DNA of 64,000 bases from Theristus sp. LFF4_11 (GCA_030248135.1 JASANC010001457.1:33087-97086); one strand, 5' to 3'; shown: positions 44,501-56,520, counted from the stretch's first letter. Translations and numbers: made by a program. Notes: generated by a model not told the origin, from the sequence alone.

Positions 44501-46945
44501 AATAATCGGGGTTTACAATCAATGACTGCATGCGCTTCGCCAACTGCAAACAGCAAGCAGTGAACGCTAAATTTCGACAAAAAGTTACTAAATTGACAGT
44601 GATATGAAGAGAGTTTTGAACACTCCACCACTACCAGAGTGAGTGGCAATAATTGATCAGCTAACTTCTCGGTCCAGATTGTCAGCGGTCGTTTTCGACG
44701 ATTCGACGTCGTCACCAAAACTGACTTCAGACGGAAGCTTTTTCCGATCCAGCCATTTTGTCGTAATCGCATTCTAAAAAACGATTGTTGTTGGTTTGCA
44801 CAAGCAACATAGGTCACAGTCACAGACCAATCAACTTGTCTAGAGTGATGGAGGCGACGTGTCCACTTGATGCATTGAAGATGGCCGCACGTCACATGAG
44901 AGCTGAGAAAATGGGGCGACTAAAACGGCCTGTTTTACAAATGTAACTTCATATTTTTAGTCGCGATTTTAGTATCACACACACACATTCAGTAACACAA
45001 ATTCCTCGCCATCACACATCCATTGCACATCAACTCACCTGTCGCACGACACTGCCAGCGTGTTGATTTCGGCGGAGTTTCTCGAGGAGACCTTTTGTGA
45101 CGGGACTGATTCCGAGATACTCGAGTGTGAACAGATGCATCAGATCAGTGGGCAGCATGCCGATGCCCGTTCGCATTTCGTCCAGATACGACGGCAGACG
45201 CAGGTCCGCACACTGAATCACCGGGTATAGCAGCACGGTGGCCTGTTATAAAAAAGTGAAGCTGTCACACAGCGGAACGTTTCAGCTTGGCCGTCAGCGA
45301 TAAACGGGTGTCCCCCGCGCGTGTCTCTAAGTTAAAACTGGTAACACCACGGGTGTGGGTTTTGGGTGCCACTTCTGCACTTCCGGGACATGGATAGCGC
45401 ACGGGGGACATCCGGACGGACAGGACAAAACACCGGACACGCGACACGCGTTTGGATACACATTTTAGCACCTTCAGTTTTGGCAACAGGCCGGGCGGCC
45501 GCCGTTGCAGTCGGTGTGCGACCACTGCGGTCAAATTGCCGCCAGCCGAATCGCCGATGAGCACCGTTTTCGCAGGGTCACAGTGCAACTGCGCGGCGCC
45601 GTCAGACAAATGAAACGCCACCGCTCGTTCGCAATCGTCCGCAGCCGCCGGGAAACGATGCGACGGCGCCAAACGATAGCTGCACACACACACACAAACG
45701 TTACAGTAAAGTGGGTTTGTTTAAACCGGCCACTTTTTTGTGGAATACAGCGCATGCGAAACGTTGAATTACCTCAGTAAGAAGAACGAATGTATCGGGT
45801 TTGGCTAAAATCAACACCCGATTTGTGGCCAAATACTTGTTTTCTTGCAATTCCTCTCTCGTTCTTCTTCTTGGTGCTTTCTTTTTTCACGTGCTTTCAT
45901 TGGTCACTGACAAAAGAGCTGACAAAAGAATGGAAAGAACGGGAGTCGCCAGAAGACACACGCCACAAATGGGAAGTTCGATTTCAACGGAACACGATAC
46001 ATTGTACATTTGTTGTTCTTTTACTGTTGCATCCAAGGATTGGCATGGTCTATATTATGCAAAAAGTTACTGGTCGGAACAAACACACTTTACAAAAAGT
46101 TACAAGACCGATTATAAAAGATGATCCACTGGACATTCAATGCAGGATATTTTAGTATTTAGAACGTGCAAAAAAAAACTAACCCAAAAATTCTAGAAAA
46201 TAAAAAAAATAGCTTTGCGACCGTTTGATGGCTTACTCGACTGACACAACGTGCATGCCGCTGGCCACGATCAATCTGTGCATGACGCTGTCAAACTGAG
46301 CCACTGGCGCGCCCAACAGCCAGCCACCACCATGCAGATAGCTGCAACCACGAAATGTGCATTGGAGTGCAGTACTATCACTAGACTAATTCTTTATTTC
46401 GAACTTTTTCACATGTTTCATGCGTCTTCAGTGACGGTCACAAGGAGTTCACACAGAAAGAAAACCACACATTATAGTGCCGTTATTCTTGCGCAGTTGC
46501 GGTGCGGGTACGTAGACGCGCACGGGCACACCATCGTAGTCGCAAGCGAACGCGCCGATCTTTGGCGACAGTCGTTGCCGGCTGATCGACGTGAAGACGT
46601 ACGTCAGCAGTTTGTTCGATTTCAGCAAATAAGCGGTTCTCCATTCGAGTTTACCAAAGCGCTCAAGAAGGCGCCACTGAAAACCAGTGCGCGGTTTTTT
46701 TGGATAGAAACTGATTCCAGTTAATGATTTGCATTGGATTTCAAACATTCGCGAGCGTCAAAAACGGTTCACGTGATAACAATTTCCAAACCAACCGGTC
46801 CAATGAGGAAGATCTTGTTAATCGCAATTAGCAAATGCAGCGTCGCTTTGTCAGTGACATTGTCTGGCAGTGGAACATAGATGTATTTGAAATACAGCGC
46901 CACTAATGTGCTCAAGATAACAACAAGAAACGTGAACAGCCACAT
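41512..46945 (-). CDS. Arylacetamide deacetylase-like membrane esterase/lipase (AADAC family)
   Basis: Exons, 5' to 3' on the minus strand: 46945-46796, 46676-46471, 46341-46237, 45679-45472, 45242-45039, 44773-44666, 44543-44420, 41674-41512. The first seven join in frame. The N-terminus starts MWLFTFLVVILSTLVALYF, a signal anchor, and is followed by YVPLPDNV as in AADAC. The alpha/beta hydrolase motifs are the oxyanion hole HGGGW (third exon), the nucleophile GDSAGG (fourth), the acid residue in CGYDVLRDEG (seventh) and the histidine in TFHA (eighth). Such enzymes sit in the ER membrane facing the lumen and hydrolyse acyl esters or amides. The expected length is about 420 residues; human AADAC is 399. 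In the last exon the frame slips by one base twice, so this copy may be a recent pseudogene or may carry sequencing indels. The last intron is 2.7 kb and full of tandem repeats. Confidence 0.85.
42235..42790. repeat. Imperfect tandem repeat, about 175-bp units
   Basis: TGTTCGCACC...TTCTTAACTGAAGTCGTCTC, then ACAATAGAACAAAAATGTTTC, occurs at about 42240 and 42415, with a more diverged third copy at about 42585. It lies in the last intron of the AADAC-like gene. Confidence 0.7.
42820..43975. repeat. Tandem satellite, about 150-bp units, about 8 copies
   Basis: Units are marked by AATGCGCTGATCACGAATTT, TGAGCAACTCTAGATGCTGA, TCGTGACGATTTCGGGCGAA and CGGCCGTGGAAATTGGCGAA. They start near 42820, 42970, 43117, 43266, 43416, 43561, 43709 and 43850. 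Copies differ by scattered substitutions and small indels. The array is wholly inside the last intron of the AADAC-like gene. Confidence 0.85.
44200..44400. repeat. Repeat with AGACTCAATGCGCGCAT / ACTGAGTCGCAGAAC ends
   Basis: AGACTCAATGCGCGCATA at 44227 and GCGCACTGAGTCGCAGAACG near 44368 resemble the two ends of the GGTTCTGCGACTC family seen at 63355. It lies in the AADAC-like gene, next to the exon 44543-44420. Confidence 0.4.
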
Positions 46946-47294
46946 ATTTTTGGCAATACAATTTCAGGTAAATGTTGACAAGAACAAGACACAGACTGTA
47001 ATTTCATAAACTTTTCCAGACGCCCTTTTGTGGTTGTGTTTTACTGCAGTTTGTTTGAAAACTGGATGCGCTGTCTGACGTCTCTCTGTATCACATCATC
47101 TTATTATTTATCTTTTGTGCATTTTAACCTTGAGTTTCCCATTTCGGCGTTGTTTGGTTACAACAACATCGAAATGCACAGTCAGTTTACCATCAAGACA
47201 CTGTTGATGAAACCTTGCCGGAGCACAGTTGTGAACTGACACCCACTATGAGTCGCACTATTTTTTGAGCAAAGATGCCAAGTGGTCTTCGAGC

Positions 47295-47365
47295 AAAATG
47301 TCTACAGCATGTTTGTTTAAACCTGTCACTTTATTGGAGAATACAGCACGTACAAAAAGCAAGAA
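47295..47365. repeat. Copy of the TTTAAACCTGTCAC...GAATACAG repeat
   Basis: GTTTGTTTAAACCTGTCACT, then TTATTGGAGAATACAGCACG, matches copies at 16205 and 60537. A partial copy lies at 45715-45765. Confidence 0.5.
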
Positions 47366-47864
47366 CACAATTGGAACAGCGCAAAGATATATTCAGCTAT
47401 AAATGGGGTGTATCTGATTTCAATCAACTAGTCAAACACTCTGCACATTTGTTTTTCGCACACTTTCTGACGTCTCACAAAGTGTTGCGTGCTTTGTATT
47501 ATCTGCGAACAAAGCGTACGTTGTGCGTTCTAAACAACAGAACAACCCCATCGCAACAACGACTCTTTTGTGGAGCAGATTCAAGCTTCGAAGAACTAAA
47601 AATTCTGAAAATTCGACAGCATCAAATTTTGAATCAACGCATGATAGGTAAATGGTGTCTGACTAAAAACACCATTGATTTTTTACCACACTAACTTGCA
47701 GAACACGCGATTTTACAGAACATGCTAACAGCGAGAGCCCATTGTGAATGAAATCACGAATCACCTGCTTTTAAAACATCGCTTGTGATGTGAGAAAATT
47801 CTGCTTGTGTTGTGCATGACAACCGGAGGTGACAGGTATAGATGGTATGAATAATTCATTCGTC

Positions 47865-48015
47865 AAACACTGAATTTGAATAATGAATGACGAATGAGTA
47901 ATATATTATTCAAATTGCATTATTCACGTAATTTTTCAAATTATTCATTACTCACATGAATAATTTGCCGATAGTAAATGATTAATGAATAATGAACGAT
48001 TGTTCATTGACTTTT
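47865..48015. repeat. AT-rich repeat of TGAATAATT / ATTATTCA motifs
   Basis: Direct and inverted ATTCATTA and TGAATAAT motifs fill about 150 bases. The stretch can form several small hairpins. No function is assigned. Confidence 0.5.
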
Positions 48016-48289
48016 ACCTGCCACCCTGTATTTTTCCCTAACACACTGATGTTTTAGTTATCGAATCAGGTGCAAATCATCAATGGCGGAGAGGATCAAG
48101 TGCAAATCACTATTTTAAACAAATCAACACTGATAAAAGTAAACAAAATGTTTAATTATAACTAAAGGCCCTAACGTCTGCTTTCCTAATCGGTTCAGGA
48201 TAAAACTAATTGGCAACAGTTGTTAGGTATACAGGTATAACATATCCAAATTTCAGTTCAAACGGATAAACGGTGTAGAAGATATAGCC

Positions 48290-49065
48290 ATTAACCGCGA
48301 TTGTGTGTCAACTTTGCCACTAAAAAAAGGCCGCATCTTTGCCACTGGTATAACTGCTGGTAATTGTGCCTGCATGCATGCAACTTTGCCACAAACAATG
48401 CACCTTATAAGATGCAGCCGCAACTTTGCCACTACAGGGTGTTTGTTGCTTTCACGCAATTCTGCTATTTCTGATACCTGCATTAAAGAACACTGAAATA
48501 AACGGTTTTGTATTTGTTTTCATTCGATTTACTTGTAGTCAGATGTTGTCATATTAGTAGCAAACAAATCAAATGATTCACTGATCGTAACGAGCAGTCA
48601 CTGTCAGTGTTAGGCAAACTTACATCAGAAAAGCTTATGCAAATGGTCTTGACACGTTCTTACACGACATGACTCCAATTAAAGTCGCGAAGCTTTAGGA
48701 CACCCACTAAACATCTTCATTACTCAGTTGTGCGACGTTGTTTTGTTATTGCACAATTCACTTGTATTGGCAACCGACTTCTGTAGGTTACCTAAGGCTT
48801 CGCAAGCCTTTTATCAAGGAAAAAAACACCCGAAACACACAGGCTTTTAGTAGCTCTGAAATGAGCGCAGGTGGGAGTGGGACCTTCGTCCTATTTCTAT
48901 TTACCAATTCGACACTTCATTTATTCTTACAAACAATTTATTTCAGTGCTGTAAATTTCAAAACCCTGTAGTGGCAAAGTTGCGATTATTAGCAGTTATA
49001 TACCAGTGGCAAAGATGCGGCCCCTTTCCAGTGGCAAAGTTGACCAAGTACCATTAACCGCTGCT
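48290..49065. mobile_element. Inverted-repeat element with CAACTTTGCCACT modules
   Basis: The left arm at about 48290-48445 carries CAACTTTGCCACT three times, with GGCCGCATCTTTGCCACTGG and ACTACAGGGT. The right arm at about 48963-49062 is its reverse complement in the same order. The interior, about 500 bp, is unique and AT-rich. It is non-coding, and its class is unknown. Confidence 0.7.
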
Positions 49066-49804
49066 TGTCGTAAAAACATGTGTGTGCACACAAACACAAC
49101 AACAACAGAGAGAAACATAACACTGTCTCTTGTGACTTACGCGTGAGGGGTGCATAATTGCTCACATACGTATGTGTGTATGGCACATACAAAACAACCC
49201 CCTCGCATGATTTCCTTTCATTTTTGTGTTTGTTGATTTTTCAATTTTCTGGACAAAAATGGCTGTATCTCGAGTTATATAAGACCAAATTGAACGATTC
49301 TTTTACTTTTCCAAACTAAAATGCACTTAGGATTTTGAAAAATGTGTTGAATTTTGCACAGCTATTACGAATTCGCGGATAAAGTGTAAAACAAGTACTG
49401 CAACATGCAGATTTCTGGTGGCCCATGGCTGAAATGCGGAAAAAACATGATACAATTTTGACGCACTGCATAAACAAACAAAACAAACCAACCGCGAGGT
49501 CATTTTTAATTTCAGAAGTTTGTTTTGGTGCACCATCTGTAGAAATTTGCAATTAGATTTCAGTATCTTCCTGTAATTCTTGTAATTTCAAAGATTTTGC
49601 AGCAAAATTTAGCGTTTTTCCTTTACAATTTAAGTGACAAAATATCATGGTAAGGTGACCCCACCCCACCCCCCCCCCCCACGCGGAGGTCTCGGGTGCT
49701 CTGGGGGTTGTACGGTACCCCCTCGTCTTCGGTACTGCTTCGAACTCCCTGATTGATTTAGCATGAGCATGCCGATGCCCGTGCGCGTGCGTTTTAAAAA
49801 AGAA

Positions 49805-50145
49805 GCGCCAGGCTACTACACCCCCCTCTCGAAAATTTGCTTTCGCCTTCGGTACGGAGCCCAACTCCTCGGCTCTGGGAGCAACTATGTCACCAACCAA
49901 CCATTAACCAATTAGCTGATTCCCTATAATTTGGAGTTCGACTGCACTTATTTATAGGGGCTGGAGCTGAAAACAAACTAAAAATGCCCTACTACACCCC
50001 CCTCTCAGAAAATTTGCTTTCGCCTTCGGTACGGAACCCAACTCCTCGGCTCTGGGAGCAACTATGTCACCAACCAACCATTAACCAATTAGCTGATTCC
50101 CTATAATTTGGAGTTCGACTGCACTTATTTATAGGGGCTGGAGTA
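49805..50145. repeat. Direct repeat, two 170-bp copies
   Basis: TACACCCCCCTCTCGAAAAT, TTTGCTTTCGCCTTCGGTAC, GCTCTGGGAGCAACTATG, then ACCAATTAGCTGATTCCC and GGAGTTCGACTGCAC occur at about 49815-49970 and 49990-50145, nearly identical. The right end, GTTCGACTG, resembles a CAGTC-family MITE terminus. Confidence 0.75.
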
Positions 50146-50146
50146 G

Positions 50147-51645
50147 GGTTGTTAAAAAAAACAAAAATCGTCATTTTTTTTTTTAAATTTTTTTTTTTAA
50201 ATTTTAAAAATCAAAGTTGTGCTAAATCAATCAGGGAGTCCGAAGAACCACATATGATATGCAAGCGCCTCCCGAATGACTGCCATATGACGGAACTTTG
50301 CAGATTTTGTTTTGGTGACCTCAATTACCCCTTTTCCAAACCGTCACCATGCCTCTTCTTGTGTTTTGACCTCCAAAACGTCACTAATTGTCCCCAGCTA
50401 AACTAATGCTAAAGTGAAGACAAACATACCGCCTTGAAATTCGATCAATTCTTCTGATGGTGTTGCGACGACACGACACGAAGCAGCAAGCAACCAGACA
50501 ACGTAGCGCTTGCAAACGGAGCAGCGAGCACAATCGGACGCTCTGCGAAGCGAATCGTCACCTTATCTGCATCGGAAATGGTAGGCCAAGCTTTGGGACG
50601 CTCAAAAACTTCATCGCAGATGTTGTCGTAGCCTAAAATCAGTCGGTAAAACGGCCCAAAATCGACTGCTAAAGGTTTTACGAGGTATAATCAAAGAAAA
50701 TTTTTGTTGAACTTTCGAAAAATTTTGCCAAAATTGAGGTTTTCAGAGCATATTAGAGGAAAATTTTTCGAATTAAAAAAAAAAAAATCGGCATTTTTTT
50801 AATCACTTTTCTTTAAAAAAAAAATTTTCATTTTTGTTTAACAACCCTAGGCTGGAGTAGGGTTGTTAAAAAAAACAAAAATCGTCATTTTTGTTGTTTT
50901 TTTAAAGAAATATTAAAAAAAAAATTCAAAAATCAAAGTTGTGCCAAATCAATCAGGGAGTCCGAAGAACCACATATGATATGCAAGCGCCTCCCGAATG
51001 ACTCTCGTATGGCGGAACTAGGGTTGTTAAACAAAAATCAAATTTTTTTTTAAAAGTGATTAAAAAAAACAAAAATGCCGATTAAAAAAAATCGAAAATT
51101 TTTTCTCTAATATGCTCTAAAAACTTCAATTTTGGCACAATTTTTCGAAAGTTCAACAAAAATTTTCTTTGATATTACCTCGTAACACCTTTAGCAGTCG
51201 ATTTTGGACCGTTTTACCGACTGATTTCAGGCTTATACAACATCTGCGATGAAGTTTTTGAGCGTCCCAAAGGTTGGCTTACCATTTCCGATGCAGATAA
51301 GCTGACGATTCGCCTCGCAATATAAATTTGAGCGTCCAAGCTGCTCCGTTTGCAATCGTTACGTTGTCTGGTTGCCGTTTCGTGTCCTGCCGTCGCAACA
51401 CATCATCAGATTTGATCGAATTTCAAGCCGGTATGTGTATTTTCATTTGGGCTGGGGACAATAAGTGACGTTTTGGGGGTCAAAACACTAGAAGAGGCAT
51501 GGTAACGGTTTGGAAAAGGGGTAATTGAGGTCACCAAAACAAAATCTCCAAAGTTCCGCCATACGGGAGTCATTCCGGAGGCGCTTGCATATCATATGTG
51601 GTTCTTCGAACTCCCTGATTGATTTAGACTTCAAGTAGCGAGAGA
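50147..51645. mobile_element. Foldback element(s) with AGGGTTGTTAAA termini
   Basis: AGGGTTGTTAAAAAAAACAA begins at about 50145 and 50862, and TTTAACAACCCTA closes the first copy at 50850. The region 50216-50850 recurs in inverse order at 51015-51645, with matching GGCGCTTGCATATCATATG, CCGTTTTACCGACTGA and CCAAAACGTCACT-type blocks. This gives a palindrome of about 1.4 kb. A third relative with the same termini is at 53815-54195, and a fragment is at 58825-58872. Confidence 0.75.
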
Positions 51646-51712
51646 GTGGCGATTTACTGGACTGGAGAACAACCATGATAACAGGAAAAGGATCACATTA
51701 TATAGGATATCA

Positions 51713-51768
51713 CGGATAATTACACACAATTACAGCTAGATAATTACGATAATCGCCCATCATCAACT
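51713..51768. repeat. Left copy of a 51-bp direct repeat
   Basis: ATTACACACAATTACAGCTA, then GATAATTACGATAATCGCCC and ATCATCAACTT, is repeated exactly at 53763-53813, about 2.05 kb away. Confidence 0.8.
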
Positions 51769-52234
51769 TCTCCTCCATCAACGAAAAGAGAGAGGGAGAA
51801 GCCCAATCACAAAATCTCCCTACTTTCAATCACAAATCATTAGCCGTCTTTCTTATCTCATACGGCTTTTTTAAACGGCATCACGGCCAATCACATCACG
51901 GCTCCTCATCCTCGGCCGGAAACACTCCTGACCCCATTCATCGGCGCTGCGGCCTATCCCATCACGGCTCAATGCTCGGCGCTCGTTCGGCAGCCAGAAG
52001 CACGTGAAACTCGGCACCTTGGCCTCGTCGCAGTCCTCGCGACGCATCATCGCCCATTGGCTGACGTTCATCTCTCGGCACATCCTTGGCCGGATACATG
52101 ACTGCTGGTCGCTGCGCTGATAATACGCCAAACTCCGCTGCGTGAACGGTTGTCTCCTTCTCGTCCATCGAACGTCCCAAGTGCTGCGAGCCATTTCCTC
52201 CGCGATTGCTCGTCTTACCACGTGTTTACAACGA

Positions 52235-53250
52235 GTATTTAGAAAATCGTTGCTTTTTCCTTCATTTGTTTTTATCATAGAAAATGCGTCACTTAGGATA
52301 GAAAAGCCACATAACAAAACAAAAGCGACCGTTTTACACAATGGGTACTCAGAAACGTGTTGCTTTTTGTTGCACTCAATCAAAAAGAACTGGCTTAGGT
52401 TAGGGTAAGCGGGGAAAAGAAGTAAACATTCAAAACAAAAGCGGGAGCTTTAAGTGCTACGGGTGTTCAGTAAAATGTAGAAAATTGTTGCTTTTTCCTT
52501 CATTTGTTTTCTTTATCATAGAAAATGCATCACTTAGGATAGAAAAGCTACATAACAAAACAAAAGCGACCGTTTTACACAATGGGTACTCAGAAACGTG
52601 TTGCTTTTTGTTGCACTCGATCAAAAAGAACTGGCTTAGGTTAGAGTAAGCGGGGAAAAGAAGTAAACATTCAAAACAAAAGCGGGAGCTTTGCTACGGA
52701 TATTCAGTAAAATGTTGCTGTTTTGTCATTTCCATTCTATCAAAAATCCTTGGCTAAGGTTAGGGTTGAAAATAAGAGCAGTAAACATACCACACAAAAG
52801 TGGCTGTTTTGCAGCGAATATTCAGAAAAGTTTTGCATTTTTCGTCATTTAAACTTTAAAAGGCTTGGCTTAGGTGAGCTTTGCTACGGGTATTCAGTAA
52901 AATGTTGCTGTTTTGTCATTTCCATTCTATCAAAAATCCTTGGCTAAGGTTAGGGTTAAAGGTAAGAGTAGTAAACATACCACACAAAAGTGGCCGTTTT
53001 GCAGCGAATATTCAGAAATTTTTTGCATTTTTCGTCATTTAAACTTTAAAAACCTTAGCTTAGGTTAGAGTAAGCGGGAAAAAGAAGCAACTTATCAAAA
53101 CGAAAGTTGGCGTTATGCAACAATTGTTCAGAAGTGTTGCCTTTTTGACATTTACACTCTAAAAGGCCTGGCTTAGGTTAGGGTAAGCGGGTAAAAAACC
53201 ATTACCAAGTCAAAAGCGGGTGCTTTCCAATGGGTATTTAGAACAGTGTT
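52235..53250. repeat. Tandem repeats with GGCTTAGGTTAGGGTAAGCG modules
   Basis: Two copies of about 245 bp (about 52235-52480 and 52481-52715) share TTGCTTTTTCCTTCATTTG, CACAATGGGTACTCAGAAAC and AACTGGCTTAGGTTAG. Shorter units of about 170 bp with TATTCAGTAAAATGTTGCTG and CTTGGCTAAGGTTAGGGTT follow to about 53050, then more diverged pieces. Confidence 0.75.
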
Positions 53251-53624
53251 GCCTATTCAGAAATGACAGCTGCCTGAAGCAGATTGCTTTTCTTAAACCT
53301 GTATTTTAAACTGGAACAAAAACTTAAACCGGTATCAGTTAATTGTTGTTAACCAAACGACATTGTTTTTTTATAATTTTTTTAACAGGAATGGCGATTG
53401 AACAACATGTGACGACATTGAAAAGCTAACCAAACAAGATTAATTTTAAAACTTTAAGCGGGAATGGCTGTTAATTGATGCTGATCAAAGGAGATTGTTT
53501 TTTTGATACTTTAAACGGGAAGGACAGTGGAATGCAACTGATTAGAAAAGAATGAAAGGACAAATAAGCGACATTGAAAAGCTAATAAATGCGAGAATTG
53601 ATTTTGATACTTTAATAGGGAATG

Positions 53625-53762
53625 GCAGTTGTTTGTTGCTGATTAAAAAGGTTGCGGATTTTGAGTCCGCGTCGTGGGCAAGGTCAAAAGGGGAAAACCA
53701 ACTCAAAAATAATAGTTGTATTTATCAGCTAACCGTGCCGCAGGCACGGGTCAATTTGCTAG
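53625..53762 (+). mobile_element. Helitron-like 3' terminus
   Basis: A perfect 7-bp GC-rich hairpin with a 3-base loop (CCGTGCC-GCA-GGCACGG, 53733-53749) is followed after 9 bases by CTAG (53759-53762) and then T. A hairpin shortly upstream of CTRR before a T is the known Helitron end structure. The 5' end and any Rep/helicase gene were not found. The 245-bp and 170-bp repeats upstream may be its body. Confidence 0.55.
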
Positions 53763-53813
53763 TTACACACAATTACAGCTAGATAATTACGATAATCGCC
53801 CATCATCAACTTT
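53763..53813. repeat. Right copy of the 51-bp direct repeat
   Basis: It starts directly after the Helitron-like CTAG end and is identical to 51716-51766. Confidence 0.8.
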
Positions 53814-53814
53814 A

Positions 53815-54195
53815 GCACAACTTTGATTTTTGAATTTTTTTTTTAAATTTTCTTTAAAAAAAACAAAAATGACGATATTTAATATTAATATTTGAAGCAC
53901 GCCCCCCACCGATTCCGGAAACCCGAAGGTACCAAACTCCGGTGGGATTGGGGAACGGACGGCTCACCATCCCGTGGAACCAATACCCTCGCCACGTGAG
54001 GGGGACAGCCTCTAAGCCCCGCTCTGTCCTGGGGGCACCAGTGATCTTAGCCCGATTTCGGTTTCGGTGGCCTGCGGTCGCTATATCCCCGCAGGGCAGC
54101 GAATCCGAAAGCTTTAGTTGAAAACGAGTGTAGTTATTAGAGTAGAGAGCTACACTGGCGGCAGTTGTTTTTGTTTTTTTTTTAACAACCCTAGT
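53815..54195. mobile_element. AGGGTTGTTAAA-type element with an unrelated GC-rich insert
   Basis: The outer parts, TTTGATTTTTGAATTTTTTT with AAAAACAAAAATGACGAT and TTTTTTTAACAACCCTAG, belong to the family at 50147-51645. The GC-rich centre (53900-54125) reads like a different mobile or processed sequence, with CCACGTGAGGGGGACAGCC and CGCAGGGCAGCGAATCCG. I do not recognise it. Confidence 0.45.
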
Positions 54196-54899
54196 TGGGG
54201 GGGGCGATATAGATAGCTGGAGCAAATTTTCCAGATAGATAGATAGCTGGAAAATTTGGTTGCCCTACAACCTTCAAATGTGGGAGAATGTCGAGTAACA
54301 TTTTTTCGAAGGAAGCAGACAAATGCTAATCAAAAGAAGGAACCAGAAAAGAAAAAAGGAAAAGGACTTTTGCTTTGTGTTTTCGTTCAATCTTTTGATT
54401 TTGATCATGAACGAATTGGTGCTGAGTTGAATGAACGTTTTTGAGTTAATGAAACGACGACGACGGGTTTTGGTTTTGGCGAGAATTGATTTATTTGCGT
54501 CGGATCGTGAATTTCTGAGTTGTCACTTATCAACGACGACATTCATTGATTCAAAAGATTAACTGACTGACTGACTTGAATTTATTTGCATTGGAAATCA
54601 ATCAATGATTTGAAAAATGGGTGTCGAATTGAGCAGTGACATCATGATTTATGGATCCTGCCAATTTGACGCTCGTTTTTTTCAATCAAAAAACAGCAAA
54701 AATATGAATCGATCCTACGATGTTAATAATTGATCCAACTTGTTGTGAGACGACAATTGGCTTCAGTCTGGCGGAGGCTGATGTTTCTCAACTCCTCGAC
54801 GCGTTGACGGTTGGTTTAACAAGAGTGACCGGTTTTTTATTTTATTTACAAAAGATTTTAAGCAAGTCCCACTACCACCTCATTTTTGGAAACCAGTAG

Positions 54900-55400
54900 C
54901 GAAAGCGGGACCTTGGGTGAGGGGGGGGGGGTGTTTGCCAAATTTTGGAGGGGGGGTGTCAGGTGCCTTCTCAGTGAGGGAGGTGCACGGGCAGCAAATT
55001 TTCCTGAGGGGGGTGCACTGGCAGAAAAATTTCGTGAGGGGGGGTGCATGGGATCGCACGGGTAATACCAAATTTTTGCTTCAGAAAAACACAGAAATTC
55101 TTGTAAAATACAGAATATTTTGTGCAAACAAGCTGCTTGTTTGGTCAGAAACAATAAAATCTATGCAGGGACAGACACAAACGTCAAGAAAAATGCAAAA
55201 ATTACGGTATTTTTGGAAAAAATTGAGATGAGATTGACCACCGTGAGGGGGGGTGCGATCCCGTGTTTTCTCGCGGAGGGGGGTGGGGGGGAGTCTAGTA
55301 CCCGTGTCGAGGTAAAGGGGGGGAGGGGGGTACACGGGTATCTGCTTGTGCACGGGCAGGATTTTCGGCTGAGGGGGGGGTGGACCGTCCCCCTCACCCC
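54900..55400. repeat. G-tract repeat block
   Basis: Runs of 6-10 G alternate with GTGCACGGGCAG and GTGCATGGGATCGCACGGG phrases. It is similar in style to the arrays at 34 kb and 59 kb but has different spacer sequence. It is non-coding. Confidence 0.7.
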
Positions 55401-55499
55401 CGCACTTTCGCTACTGTTGGAAACCCAAAGGTACTCGGCGGGCGGCGGTATTTATTTTCACGTGGACCAAGGCAAAAGACGGACCAAGAAAAAATGAGC

Positions 55500-56420
55500 G
55501 GCCGAACGCAAAGTGAATGGCCCAGGCCGGCTCGTATACTATTCCGGCCCGCTCATTCCGGTCCGAAGAATTCCGGCCCGAAGAATTCCGGCCAGACAAT
55601 TCCGACCCGAAGAATTCCGGCCTAAAGAATTCCGGCCCGATGAATTTTCGCCAGCACGAACAATATTAAACCACACAAAAGTGATTTAGGTTATAAAATA
55701 TCAATGTTCACGTCGTGAACAATATATTCATACAGCTAGTTGGAAGCTTTGATAGCCGTGCAGAATTATACTTGAGGTTGGTATTTTTTGTTCCAGCAAC
55801 TTGAACAAAATGACTTGTGTTTCTGCACTAGTGCCTTCCCCTCGAAGTTTGCTTGACGCCCCCCCCCCACCCAGCAAAGTTTGCTTGAAAAGGACATTTT
55901 TTAGAAACCGAAAAAAGTCACGTCTGAAATAATGAAAATGCAAACCAGCCAGCAAGATCACGCAAGTCAAATAATGCAGAAATAATGCCAAGAAGGACAA
56001 AAACACAGCACAAACAAAAATCACCTAATAATTGATGATTTGCAAATCCTTGTTCGTGATAAAAAAATGTTTTTTTATTCATTATTTTGCAAAAGGTTCC
56101 TCTTCAAGACAATTAAGACAAACAGTTTTTTGAACATTTAAAATACACTGTAAATACACTGTAACATGTGAACATCGATATTTCATTACCAAAAAATCAT
56201 TTCAATATTGTTCATGCTGGCGAAAATTCATCGGGCCAGAATTGTCCCGGCCGGAATTCTTCGGGCCGGAAATCTTCGGGCCTGAATTGTCCCAGGCCAG
56301 AATTTTTTCGGGACGGAATTCTTCGAGCCGGAATGAACAAGGGGAACTGTTCAGGCTGGAATTAGCGGGCCGGCATTGTACCCCCTTCGCCCAGGCCCAG
56401 CCCAACGGAAATCGACAAAC
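55500..56420. mobile_element. Inverted-repeat element with GAATTCCGGCC subterminal repeats
   Basis: A left array of GAAGAATTCCGGCCCG units (55545-55645), followed by GATGAATTTTCGCCAGCACG and AACAATATT, is matched inversely at 56205-56345. About 560 bp of AT-rich DNA lies between. A 14-17 bp unit is repeated about six times in each arm. No coding capacity was seen. Confidence 0.7.
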
Positions 56421-56429
56421 GTCGTCATG

Positions 56430-56520
56430 ACCGTGATGCATCATTATTAAAGCAGCTGCATCTGCAGTTCCGGTGCTCCTCCTCTATAACACAGGAAAGA
56501 AAAAACATTTTCAACAGCAA
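56430..56520. repeat. Dispersed repeat shared with 35262-35330 (inverted)
   Basis: TGCATCATTATTAAAGCAGC, then TGCATCTGCAGTTCCGGTGC and TCCTCCTCTATAACACAGG, is the reverse complement of the 35-kb copy. Confidence 0.7.

Noticed and set aside
53640..53690. Possible tRNA-Gln anticodon arm (GCGGA-TTTTGAG-TCCGC)
   Set aside because: Only one arm can be drawn; no A box, B box or acceptor stem is found nearby.
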